Below are positions 7,850 through 14,283 of a stretch of 22,113 bases of DNA, piece by piece (the stretch's first letter is position 1; each line of letters begins with the position of its first letter). Where the stretch lies: contig CAAECB010000011.1 in assembly GCA_900754285.1 (NCBI GenBank), positions 1 through 22,113 on the forward strand, in the 5' to 3' direction. Both the position numbers and the translations under genes were made by a program. Origin of the DNA: Clostridia bacterium. GTDB taxonomy: Bacteria; Bacillota; Clostridia; TANB77; CAG-508. The notes beneath the pieces were generated by a model. That model saw nothing but the letters and a program-made list of their open reading frames with translations, had not been told where the DNA came from and searched no databases.

Positions 7850-7937
7850 TGCAAGGTGTTTTTGGGGACGGACTCAAAAAACATCTAGAGCTTTTGGTAA
7901 TGGTGTTTTTTGAGTCCGTCCCCAAAAACACCTTGCA
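7850..7937. repeat. 34-bp perfect inverted repeat with 20-base spacer
   Basis: The left arm is 7850-7883 and the right arm 7904-7937; they are perfect reverse complements. The spacer is 7884-7903. The arms contain TTTTTGGGGACGGACTC, far more GC-rich than the surroundings. Extrachromosomal-looking arms of this GGGGACGGACTC type resemble REP-like palindromes found near Y1/RAYT-type (IS200-like) transposase genes in Clostridia; that link is from memory. No transposase lies in the window. It sits between divergent genes and its right end supplies the -35 of the PhoH-like gene. Confidence 0.85.
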
Positions 7938-7961
7938 TTATTTACATAATTATGGTAAAAT
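7933..7961 (+). promoter_or_regulatory. Predicted extended -10 promoter of the PhoH-like gene
   Basis: The -35 is TTGCAT (7933-7938), the spacer 17 bases and the -10 TAAAAT (7956-7961), with TG at 7953-7954. Five of six -35 bases lie in the right arm of the inverted repeat. Transcription would start near 7968, about 100 bases before the ATG. The leader holds a perfect palindrome, TTACATGTAA (8022-8031), that could be an operator. Confidence 0.5.
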
Positions 7962-8068
7962 AATATTAATAATTTTTTACTACTATTTATTTAAGTTAAT
8001 ATCTAGTAAAAACTTATTATGTTACATGTAAACAAATTCACACAAACAATATGAAAGGAGAACACTTT

Positions 8069-9571
8069 ATGAAAGAATTTGTTTTAGGAATGGAGTCTTT
8101 GTTAATATCAAATGCAACAGAGCAGTTTGGTTCAGACAACATTGTTGTCATTCCAATGGCTACAATTGAAGAGCTGGAAGCTTATGATGGCTACCCAGAA
8201 GAAACTAAGAATGCAAAGACTGTATTGAAAAAAATAAGAGAAATTGGAATACGGAAACTTATTGATACTGGTTTTGTTCAGAACAACGGCAGTTTGTTGA
8301 AAGTTGCTTTGGATGTTCCAAAAGAACGTGGCAGAAGCAAGAAAATGAACTTACCTTTTGCAACTCTCTCTTCTTATGATAAAAGAAGATTTGAAGTTTG
8401 CAAATATTTGATGGAAACGAAAACTACTGACATTGATGATGTCATTTTAATTTCAATGAATGAATCTGCTCGTTTAAGAGCTGATTATCTTGGAATTAAA
8501 GCTGAAGAACCTAAGTTTCGGCTTTTCCCAGTTTTAGAAGAACAATACAAGGGACAAAAAGAAATAACTGTTTCAGATAATGCTATTTCAGCATTATACG
8601 ATTCCAAGAATTGTGAACCTGGTTTACTTGATATTCCAGAAAACACACTTTTTCCAAACTCTTTTTTATCTTTACAGAGTTATTCTGGAAATTCAGCTTT
8701 AGCTTTTTATGAGCAGGGTAAAGAAATTAAGCTTTTGAATGAATCTATGGTTAAATTGACAAGTGGATTTGCTCCACTCAACAAATCGCAGCTTTTCTTG
8801 ATGTATTCTCTACTTGTTTCACCTCTGGCTGTTCCAATTGTCATTTGTAAAGGTGTAGCTGGCACTGGAAAAACTTTTTGTTCTTTAGTTGCTGGTTTTG
8901 CACAAACTAAGGGAATTAGCTGGGGCGAAAACGCACATTACAAAAGGGTTTTAGTTTCTGCTCCTATGCTTGATGAAAAAGTTAAGAAAATTGGTGCTGT
9001 AAAAGGCGGATTAGAGGATAAACTTAATCCTTACACAGCTGGAATTCTTGACAATGTCAATGAAATTCTTAACTTTAACAAATATTTTAAGTATAAAGGT
9101 AAGAGTAGCTCAGAAAAATCAAAGAGAAGCAGAAAAAAATCGGGCAATTCCGTAGAAGTTCTCCCTTCTGATTCTACACCTTTAGCATCATCAGTTAATT
9201 CTTCTGCAAATTCTTCAACTTCTAAGCCTGATGTTGTCAGAGAAATCATGGATGATGGCCTTTTCAGAATCATTTCTCTTGATTTATTAAGAGGCCGAAC
9301 ATTTACAGATTCATTTTTTATTGTAGATGAAGCACAGAATATTCGTCCTGAAGAAATGAAAACTATCTTAACACGAATCGGAAAAGGTTCAAAAATCATT
9401 CTTTTAGGTGATCCATCTCAGACAGATGCTAAAGGATTGAATGAAAGATATAATGGCTTAACCTATGCTTCTGAACTCTTAAAAGGAAAACCTTTCTGTT
9501 GTCAGGTTGGTTTTGATGAGGATGAATCAGTAAGAAGTTCTTTTGTTAAAGAGATTCTTAAACTCTTCTAA
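8069..9571 (+). CDS. PIN-PhoH family ATPase (YlaK-like) with degenerate PIN domain
   Basis: Proteins with a PIN domain joined to a PhoH ATPase (PhoH2/YlaK type) are RNA helicase/ribonucleases. The 500-residue product has a PIN-like N-terminus (about 1-145) and a PhoH P-loop ATPase (about 235-500) with Walker A GVAGTGKT (262-269), Walker B FFIVDEAQN (416-424) and the PhoH signatures LLRGRTFTDSF and ILLGDPSQTD. The usual PIN start, VLDTNVLL, is VLGMESLL, so the first catalytic Asp and the Asn are lost; an acidic EE pair (34-35) and Asp124 remain. A Ser/Lys-rich low-complexity insert (about 343-386) interrupts the ATPase. The ATG at 8069 has AAAGGAG upstream; an ATG at 8051 overlaps that SD. It is the only plus-strand gene, divergent from pth, and some stretches are more GC-rich than its neighbours. 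Confidence 0.88.
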   Translation: MKEFVLGMESLLISNATEQFGSDNIVVIPMATIEELEAYDGYPEETKNAKTVLKKIREIGIRKLIDTGFVQNNGSLLKVALDVPKERGRSKKMNLPFATLSSYDKRRFEVCKYLMETKTTDIDDVILISMNESARLRADYLGIKAEEPKFRLFPVLEEQYKGQKEITVSDNAISALYDSKNCEPGLLDIPENTLFPNSFLSLQSYSGNSALAFYEQGKEIKLLNESMVKLTSGFAPLNKSQLFLMYSLLVSPLAVPIVICKGVAGTGKTFCSLVAGFAQTKGISWGENAHYKRVLVSAPMLDEKVKKIGAVKGGLEDKLNPYTAGILDNVNEILNFNKYFKYKGKSSSEKSKRSRKKSGNSVEVLPSDSTPLASSVNSSANSSTSKPDVVREIMDDGLFRIISLDLLRGRTFTDSFFIVDEAQNIRPEEMKTILTRIGKGSKIILLGDPSQTDAKGLNERYNGLTYASELLKGKPFCCQVGFDEDESVRSSFVKEILKLF

Positions 9572-9594
9572 AATTTACTTTGTAACATAATTTT

Positions 9595-9629
9595 AGCCAG
9601 TACCCATAATTTATGAGTACTGGCTTTTT
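9595..9629 (+). terminator. Intrinsic terminator of the PhoH-like gene
   Basis: AGCCAGTAC (9595-9603) pairs with GTACTGGCT (9617-9625). The stem continues as CATA/TATG past one mismatch, closing on a 3-base loop. Five T residues (9625-9629) follow on the plus strand. It begins 23 bases after the stop. On the minus strand the hairpin is followed by AAAATT, so it would not serve the facing nuclease gene. A 14-bp palindrome, TTAAACATGTTTAA (9637-9650), lies between it and the nuclease gene. Confidence 0.85.
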
Positions 9630-9681
9630 AATACATTTAAACATGTTTAATTATCTTGGCAAAATATTGCCTTATGTTTTT

Positions 9682-11127
9682 TTAATAAATAGGAGCAAAT
9701 TTAGTTTTAAATATTTCTGTTATACCATTTGGTTCTATTGTTACTCCTACTTCAGGTTTACACATATCAATCTGGTTTTCTCTTAAATCTAAATTTTCTA
9801 ATAAAAATTTTCTAAACCATCCTTGCGTATTTATCTCTCCATGGTTTATAGATATTGATTGTATATATGGAAACTCTTTTATCAATTTTAATGAAATATC
9901 TCTTGGAGCATGTGAACTTAATTCAGATGTTGTCATTGTAATACATTTCTTGGTGAAAATTTTTCCATAGCAATTGACTTTTTCTCCTGTAGGTGTATTA
10001 AGCAATTTATACATTACTGAATTTGTTGCTGCATAGCCTAATCCGTGAACCATAACATTTTCGTTTTCAATATAGCTTTCTAGATATGTTCTAACAGCAC
10101 CATAGTCTCCCATACCTCCAGGAGCTAAAATAATTTTTGGTACATCACTTTTTATGATTTCATTTCTTGCAAAACTTCTATTTCCTGATCGTGGCATAAG
10201 TTTATAATTTGTTGGCATGAAATCTCTCATTTCCTTTTTTATACCTATATCAGAATATTTGAATCTACCATTGTAGATTTGTGAAGATTTGCCATCAACT
10301 ACTACAATAACAGTATCAGGTGATATCAACTCTTTCTCTTGACTTTCCTTTATCTTGTATAAAGCTTCTTGATGTCTTCCTAGAGCAAAAGTTGGATACA
10401 ATACTGTCATTCCTCTGTTTATTGCCCAGACTGTATTTTCTTGTAGACATTCATCAAATTTTGGATTTGTAGAGTCTACATCTCCATATGTTGATTCTAC
10501 TACAAATGATGATATCTTTCTTTTTCTTGCACTTTCTTGAGGCAGACTTACATTAAAAAACAAGTTTTTGTCTTTGTAATCTCCTGTGTGCAAAATAGTG
10601 ATATCTTCTCTGCCTGGACAAGAAATAATTATCAATGTTATTACTGCTCCTACCAGATGGCCATTATCGTAAAATATTATTTTAATATTTTTATGTGGTC
10701 TTATTATCTTCTTATATGCACATCCTGCTGTGTGTGCAAGTGTTTTTTGGACTTCCTCTATTGTTGCTATTGTTCTTCCTAACTGCTTATCTTCTATTGT
10801 TGTTGTATCAGCTAATGCTACATCTAAAAGATTTGCAGTTCCATAACTTGTATAAATCTGTCCTTTGAATCCTTGCCGCACAATTACTGGCAATAAACCG
10901 ACATGGTCAAAGTGTAAATGGGTAATTATTCCAAAAGATAATTTTTCTGCTTTAAATGGGAAAAATCCATTTAAATAAGAGTTATTGTCTCCTCCTTGGA
11001 ATGCTCCTGCATCTACAAAAAACCTTATATTTTCTCCATCTGGCCAATGTACTGAATAGAAAAAAGATGATCCAGTTACTTCTCGTTGCCGACAATATCT
11101 GTGGACATAAAAATCTTTTTTACTCAT
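9682..11127 (-). CDS. Beta-CASP metallo-beta-lactamase-fold hydrolase, probable RNase
   Basis: This is a two-domain MBL/beta-CASP protein of the CPSF73/YSH1-like type, zinc-dependent enzymes that usually act on RNA. In the 481-residue product the metal motifs are HLHFDH (70-75: His70, His72, Asp74, His75), a further His157 in GHLVGA and Asp183 in HTGDY. ESTYGD (211-216) and PTFALGRHQEAL (245-256) are beta-CASP signatures, followed by APGGMGDYGAV and an SSHA/NHGE C-terminal segment carrying the remaining His ligands. It lacks the KH domains of archaeal aCPSF1 and is shorter than RNase J. The ATG at 11127 has AGAGAGGA about 9 bases upstream. It lies 82 bases after the 102-aa gene, with which it may share a promoter, and converges with the PhoH-like gene, another predicted RNA-acting enzyme. 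Confidence 0.9.
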   Translation of the reverse strand: MSKKDFYVHRYCRQREVTGSSFFYSVHWPDGENIRFFVDAGAFQGGDNNSYLNGFFPFKAEKLSFGIITHLHFDHVGLLPVIVRQGFKGQIYTSYGTANLLDVALADTTTIEDKQLGRTIATIEEVQKTLAHTAGCAYKKIIRPHKNIKIIFYDNGHLVGAVITLIIISCPGREDITILHTGDYKDKNLFFNVSLPQESARKRKISSFVVESTYGDVDSTNPKFDECLQENTVWAINRGMTVLYPTFALGRHQEALYKIKESQEKELISPDTVIVVVDGKSSQIYNGRFKYSDIGIKKEMRDFMPTNYKLMPRSGNRSFARNEIIKSDVPKIILAPGGMGDYGAVRTYLESYIENENVMVHGLGYAATNSVMYKLLNTPTGEKVNCYGKIFTKKCITMTTSELSSHAPRDISLKLIKEFPYIQSISINHGEINTQGWFRKFLLENLDLRENQIDMCKPEVGVTIEPNGITEIFKTKFAPIY

Positions 11128-11209
11128 AATTATTTTCCTCTCTAAGAGCTACCTATTAAATATAATTTTTTCTTGTGTATGCATGTTTTAGTCTGTATTA
11201 TAACTAAAA

Positions 11210-11518
11210 TCACTCTACATCAGTGTTACAGTATTTTCTTAAAACTGCCCATACTACATTATGTGCATTTATTATTGGGATGCTGTTTGTTGTTTCATTT
11301 ATTGTGTAATAAACTCTATTTACATCTGATGTGCAATCCCAATTGATATGCAACATTGTTGCTTCTGGTATTACTTTTAAAAGCTTTTTGGATATTTCGT
11401 TGTTGTTAGCAAATCCTTCAGCTAGCCCTTTAAATGTTGCCATTAAGCACCGCCTTTCTATGCTTTTGCTAAAGTCTTTTCCTTGTTCTCTCCATGTTAG
11501 AATGATTTCGTTGTTCAT
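11210..11518 (-). CDS. Hypothetical protein, 102 aa
   Basis: I do not recognise a family. The product is soluble, mildly charged and has no signal peptide, membrane helix or cysteine pair motif (Cys24, Cys62 and Cys97 are scattered). The first 25 residues are helical and charged; residues 51-100 read as alternating hydrophobic strands ending in a helix (NAHNVVWAVLRKYC). Translation is well supported: the ATG at 11518 has a full AAGGAGGT 6 bases upstream. A second start is possible at Met26 (11443), preceded by AAAGGCGGTG. A near-consensus promoter and a structured leader precede it. The nuclease gene follows on the same strand, so the two may form an operon. Confidence 0.75.
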   Translation of the reverse strand: MNNEIILTWREQGKDFSKSIERRCLMATFKGLAEGFANNNEISKKLLKVIPEATMLHINWDCTSDVNRVYYTINETTNSIPIINAHNVVWAVLRKYCNTDVE

Positions 11519-11554
11519 AGTTTACCTCCTTAAAATATTTTTAATGTTATTTTT

Positions 11555-11609
11555 CCGAAGGTACTTTTTCTTAGCCCTTCGGATTTCCGAAAGGCTTTTT
11601 CTTGCCTTT
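11555..11609 (-). promoter_or_regulatory. Structured 5' leader with mutually exclusive hairpins
   Basis: On the minus-strand RNA three stems can form: C (11604-11609 with 11590-11595, 6 bp), A (11587-11596 with 11573-11582, 10 bp with one G-U and a 4-base loop) and B (11576-11582 with 11555-11561, 7 bp). A uses sequence needed by both B and C, so the RNA must choose A or B plus C. The stems begin a few bases after the predicted transcription start (about 11613) and end 24 bases before the SD. On the plus strand, stem A is followed by TTTTT and resembles a terminator. No known riboswitch class was recognised. Confidence 0.5.
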
Positions 11610-11619
11610 TACATAATGT

Positions 11620-11648
11620 ATTATAACATTTTATTTTGGATTTGGCAA
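11620..11648 (-). promoter_or_regulatory. Near-consensus sigma-A promoter of the 102-aa gene
   Basis: On the minus strand the -35 is TTGCCA (11643-11648), the spacer 17 bases and the -10 a perfect TATAAT (11620-11625), preceded by TGT in the extended -10 position. It starts ten bases before the end of sleB, so the 102-aa gene can be expressed independently of sleB. Confidence 0.75.
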
Positions 11649-11657
11649 CTATCTATT

Positions 11658-12338
11658 TTATTTGCAAAATCTATGATTTCCAATTGTAACAGTCGTTGGT
11701 CTTGACCAAATCCATTTATTAGTAGCTGTTGATGGGTTGAAATAATAAATAGCACCATAGCTTGGGTCCCAGCCGTTTAATGCGTCTTGGGCTGCTTTTT
11801 TAGCAGTAGCATTTGGAGTTAAATTAATTTGTCCATCTTTAACTACATCAAATGCTCCATTTTGATAAATTACACCTGCTACAGTATTTGGAAATGAACT
11901 ACTTTTTACTCTGTTTAATACAACTGCTCCTACTGCTACTTGGCCTGTGTATGGCTCTCCTCTAGCTTCTCCATATATTAGTTTTGCTAAAAGATTCAAA
12001 TTTGTTGAGTTTGATGTACTACTAGAACTTGAACTTGATGTCATTATTCCCATTGCTCTTAAAGTTGCTGGTCCTGCAATTCCATCTACTGTTAATCCAT
12101 TTTTTCTTTGAAAATATTTAACCGCTTCTAATGTTTGACTTCCATAAATTCCGTCAATGTTTCCTTTATAATATCCCCATCTTTTTAGTTTCGTTTGAAT
12201 TTGTGTGACTTCACTACCTCTTGAGCCATATTTTGATAATGCTTCAACATGGGTATTTTTTGAAATAAAAAATATTGTTGCTATTACGCAGACAAAAAAA
12301 GTAACTGTAAAAATAATAATTTTTGTTTTTTTATTCAT
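11658..12338 (-). CDS. sleB: Spore cortex-lytic enzyme, SleB-type
   Basis: SleB is a lytic transglycosylase deposited in the dormant spore and needed for cortex hydrolysis on germination. The 226-residue product has a basic start and one N-terminal hydrophobic segment (about 7-26; signal or anchor), a peptidoglycan-binding domain of the PG_binding_1 type (about 36-96, with VTQIQTKLKRWGYYKG and YFQRKNGLTVDGIAGPATLRAM), a Ser-rich linker (about 100-112) and a Hydrolase_2 catalytic domain (about 115-226) with Glu124 in LIYGEARGEPYTGQVAV as the likely catalytic acid. Length and order match SleB. No ypeB follows, although it often pairs with sleB. The SD is GAGGA about 7 bases before the ATG. Its promoter looks sigma-A-like; I see no clear sigma-G box. 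Confidence 0.92.
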   Translation of the reverse strand: MNKKTKIIIFTVTFFVCVIATIFFISKNTHVEALSKYGSRGSEVTQIQTKLKRWGYYKGNIDGIYGSQTLEAVKYFQRKNGLTVDGIAGPATLRAMGIMTSSSSSSSTSNSTNLNLLAKLIYGEARGEPYTGQVAVGAVVLNRVKSSSFPNTVAGVIYQNGAFDVVKDGQINLTPNATAKKAAQDALNGWDPSYGAIYYFNPSTATNKWIWSRPTTVTIGNHRFCK

Positions 12339-12358
12339 ATGAATTCCTCATTCCTTTC

Positions 12359-12403
12359 AAATATTTATTTAACTCTAAAAGTTTCTTGATTAAATAAATA
12401 TTT
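12359..12403 (-). promoter_or_regulatory. 14-bp hairpin in the sleB 5' leader
   Basis: The arms 12359-12372 and 12390-12403 are perfect reverse complements (AAATATTTATTTAA) around a 17-base loop. All pairs are A-T. The stem ends directly before the sleB SD region, so it could influence ribosome access, but AT-only palindromes also arise by chance here. Confidence 0.4.
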
Positions 12404-12448
12404 TTCTTAATTAAAACATTTTTTATTATTTTTTACAGTTATTCAATT

Positions 12449-12477
12449 TTTATACATATATATTAAATTATTGTCAA
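12449..12477 (-). promoter_or_regulatory. Predicted sigma-A promoter of sleB
   Basis: On the minus strand the -35 is a perfect TTGACA (12472-12477), the spacer 17 bases and the -10 TATAAA (12449-12454). The leader would be about 105 nt and contain the 14-bp hairpin. A sigma-A match is unexpected, since sleB is normally made in the forespore under sigma-G. Confidence 0.55.
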
Positions 12478-12536
12478 TTTTGATGTCGTCTTTTTATTAA
12501 AAATATGTATGATTTTATTTTTATAAATTTTAATTA

Positions 12537-13562
12537 TTATTTGCCACAGTATTTGCAAAGCACTGTTTCCATACCAATTTGCAAATCAATCAATCCGTTT
12601 TTATATTGATAATCTAAATCACATAAGTCTTGTAATATTCCTCTCAATTCTTTGGGCTTAAAATATCTTGCTTGGTTTCTATATTTATTGACTAAAAAAG
12701 TTTGGTTTGGTTTTAAATTTAAACTAGTTATAATATCTTTATTATAGTACATTGCTGCTGATGTTAAATATAGCCTTTTAAAATGATTGTATAATGTTAC
12801 TATTATTTTTTGCAATGGCTCTTTTGCATAAAGCAGATTTTTTAAAACTTCTAATGCTGTTGCTATGTCTCTTTTTCCTAAACTGTCGGTTAAATCAAAT
12901 ATTACACTTTCTAATTTTTTTATACATAATTTATCTATATCATTTTTTTGTATTGTGCCATTTTCTCCTGCATATTCAATTAATTTTGTTATTTCATTAA
13001 TTAAATCTTGCATATTAGTTCCACAACATTCTATTAAGTATTGCAATGTTGAATTGTCTACATTTACTTTGTAATTATTGCAAATAGTTTTTAATCTTTT
13101 TATTATTTGAACTGGTTTTTGATATTCAAAATAACATACTTCTCCTAATTTGTCTATTGTTTTATATAGCTCTAATTTTTCTACATCTTCTTCAACAAAT
13201 ACTAGTACAACACTTTCTTGTATCATTTTTATATTTTGGCTTATATATTCAGATACTCTTTTTTTGGCTTTTGTTAATTCTTCTGATTTTCGTTTTCCTT
13301 CTTTCTTAAATAAACCACTTTTTTTGGCAATAATAAGCTTTTTTGCATATCCAAAACTTGGAGTTTCTATATCTGCTATTAATTGGCTTACATTATTTTC
13401 ATCAATCTGAACATAATTAATTCCATTAACACATTCTCCAAATAGCGCTTTTATTTTTTTTAGACTTTGCCCTAGCAAATATTGTTCTTCTCCATATAAA
13501 AGATACAATCCATGTAGCTCTTTATTATTCAATTCTTTTTCTAATTCATCTATCTTTTTCAA
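12537..13562 (-). CDS. holA: DNA polymerase III delta subunit (clamp loader)
   Basis: The delta subunit opens the beta sliding clamp as part of the clamp-loader complex. The 341-residue product shows the HolA plan: an N-terminal AAA+-like domain without a functional P-loop (ELHGLYLLYGEEQYLL at the start), a middle segment with IETPSFGYAKKLIIAKK, a short helical lid, and a C-terminal helical collar domain (about 215-341) with the typical LYAKEPLQKIIVTLYNHFKRLY stretch. The start is a TTG at 13562, chosen because GGAGGTG lies 6 bases upstream and the reading begins MKKIDELEKEL; a TTG ten codons further up lies inside a repeat. It is preceded by the 126-bp palindrome that separates it from ruvC. 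Confidence 0.92.
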   Translation of the reverse strand: MKKIDELEKELNNKELHGLYLLYGEEQYLLGQSLKKIKALFGECVNGINYVQIDENNVSQLIADIETPSFGYAKKLIIAKKSGLFKKEGKRKSEELTKAKKRVSEYISQNIKMIQESVVLVFVEEDVEKLELYKTIDKLGEVCYFEYQKPVQIIKRLKTICNNYKVNVDNSTLQYLIECCGTNMQDLINEITKLIEYAGENGTIQKNDIDKLCIKKLESVIFDLTDSLGKRDIATALEVLKNLLYAKEPLQKIIVTLYNHFKRLYLTSAAMYYNKDIITSLNLKPNQTFLVNKYRNQARYFKPKELRGILQDLCDLDYQYKNGLIDLQIGMETVLCKYCGK

Positions 13563-13587
13563 AAAAACACCTCCAGAGTTTGACACT

Positions 13588-13607
13588 GCCAAAATTGTAA
13601 TTTTTTC
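13588..13607. repeat. Extra right-arm copy next to the 126-bp palindrome
   Basis: GCCAAAATTGTAATTTTTTC matches the right arm core of the palindrome (13717-13737) with one base changed and one lost. It lies only 10 bases from the left arm of the full copy and can pair with it (GCCAAAATT with AATTTTGGC at 13635-13643). The region therefore has three arms and can fold in two alternative ways. Confidence 0.7.
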
Positions 13608-13617
13608 ATCTTTTTCT

Positions 13618-13743
13618 AGTTTGGAAAAGAATTAAATTTTGGCAAGGCAAACGAGTTTAAAATTTATGAGGCGTACGTGTTGTACGTTGATTAAATTTTA
13701 AACGAAGTTTAACGCCGCCAAAATTGTAATTATTTTCCAAACT
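13618..13743. repeat. 126-bp imperfect palindrome between ruvC and holA
   Basis: The terminal arms 13618-13643 and 13717-13743 are reverse complements with one mismatch and one extra base. Inside, 13655-13666 pairs perfectly with 13692-13703, and the apex is CGTAC-GTGTT-GTACG (13672-13686). The right end overlaps the first bases of the ruvC stop codon (13742-13744). Transcribed in the ruvC-to-holA direction it would form a long hairpin. No coding sequence lies inside. Partial copies occur at 4587-4622, 13588-13607 and 18176-18207. Confidence 0.85.
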
Positions 13744-14227
13744 AAAGTTTTTCGGAAAACTTAGCAGAATGAGCATGGCAAATTGCCATAGCCATACTAT
13801 CAGTAATATCATCAAGTTTAGGTAATTTTTCCTCATTCAAAATCATTTTAACCATACGTTGAACCTGAATTTTATCAGCTCTACCATAGCCAGTAACAGC
13901 CTGTTTAACTTGAAGAGGAGTATACTCAAAAATATCCAAATTATGCATTCTTGCAGTAACTAAAATTACGCCTCTAGCCTGAGCAACATTAATAGCAGTT
14001 TTGGCATTATTGTTGAAAAATAATTCCTCAATAGACATAGCATCTGGGTTATATGTTTCAATTATTTCTGCTAATTCTTTGTTTATTTTTTCCAAACGCA
14101 ATGGAAAAGATGTTTTTGCTTCTGTTAATATTGCTCCTGAAGTCCTTAAATAAAATTTATTTCCTATATAGTCTATTATGCTATATCCAGTTATAGCAAA
14201 TCCTGGGTCTATTCCTAATACTCGCAT
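13742..14227 (-). CDS. ruvC: Holliday junction resolvase RuvC
   Basis: RuvC cleaves Holliday junctions during homologous recombination, working as a dimer with RuvAB. The 161-residue product matches family length and holds the four acidic active-site residues: Asp7 (GIDPG), Glu67 (SIEELFF), Asp140 and Asp143 (DDITDSMAMAICH). The TPLQVKQAVTGYGRADKIQVQ segment is also typical. ruvA and ruvB are not adjacent. The ATG at 14227 fits the family N-terminus MRVLGIDPG, but its strong SD (AAAGGAGGG) is about 25 bases away with a hairpin between. The stop codon TAG overlaps the end of the 126-bp palindrome. Confidence 0.96.
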   Translation of the reverse strand: MRVLGIDPGFAITGYSIIDYIGNKFYLRTSGAILTEAKTSFPLRLEKINKELAEIIETYNPDAMSIEELFFNNNAKTAINVAQARGVILVTARMHNLDIFEYTPLQVKQAVTGYGRADKIQVQRMVKMILNEEKLPKLDDITDSMAMAICHAHSAKFSEKL

Positions 14228-14261
14228 TTTAACGCTAGATATTATCTAGCTTCCCTCCTTT
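14228..14261 (-). promoter_or_regulatory. ruvC ribosome-binding site with hairpin in the SD-ATG spacer
   Basis: The SD AAAGGAGGG covers 14253-14261. Between it and the ATG lies a perfect 7-bp hairpin, GCTAGAT-AAT-ATCTAGC on the RNA (14234-14250), with a 3-base loop. Folding removes 17 bases, leaving roughly 9 between SD and ATG, the normal distance. In frame upstream of the ATG are only two ATA codons and then a TAG stop, and no ATG, GTG or TTG lies at normal SD distance. Confidence 0.6.
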
Positions 14262-14283
14262 GTGTATTCCTTAATATCTTGTA

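Noticed and set aside
7851..7936. Inverted repeat as a CRISPR or insertion-sequence end
   Set aside because: There is only one pair of arms, no direct-repeat array, no cas gene and no transposase in the window.
9637..9650. 14-bp palindrome TTAAACATGTTTAA between the convergent genes, compared with TTACATGTAA at 8022-8031 upstream of the PhoH-like gene
   Set aside because: The two share only the ACATGT core, and one lies after a terminator. There is not enough to claim a common operator.
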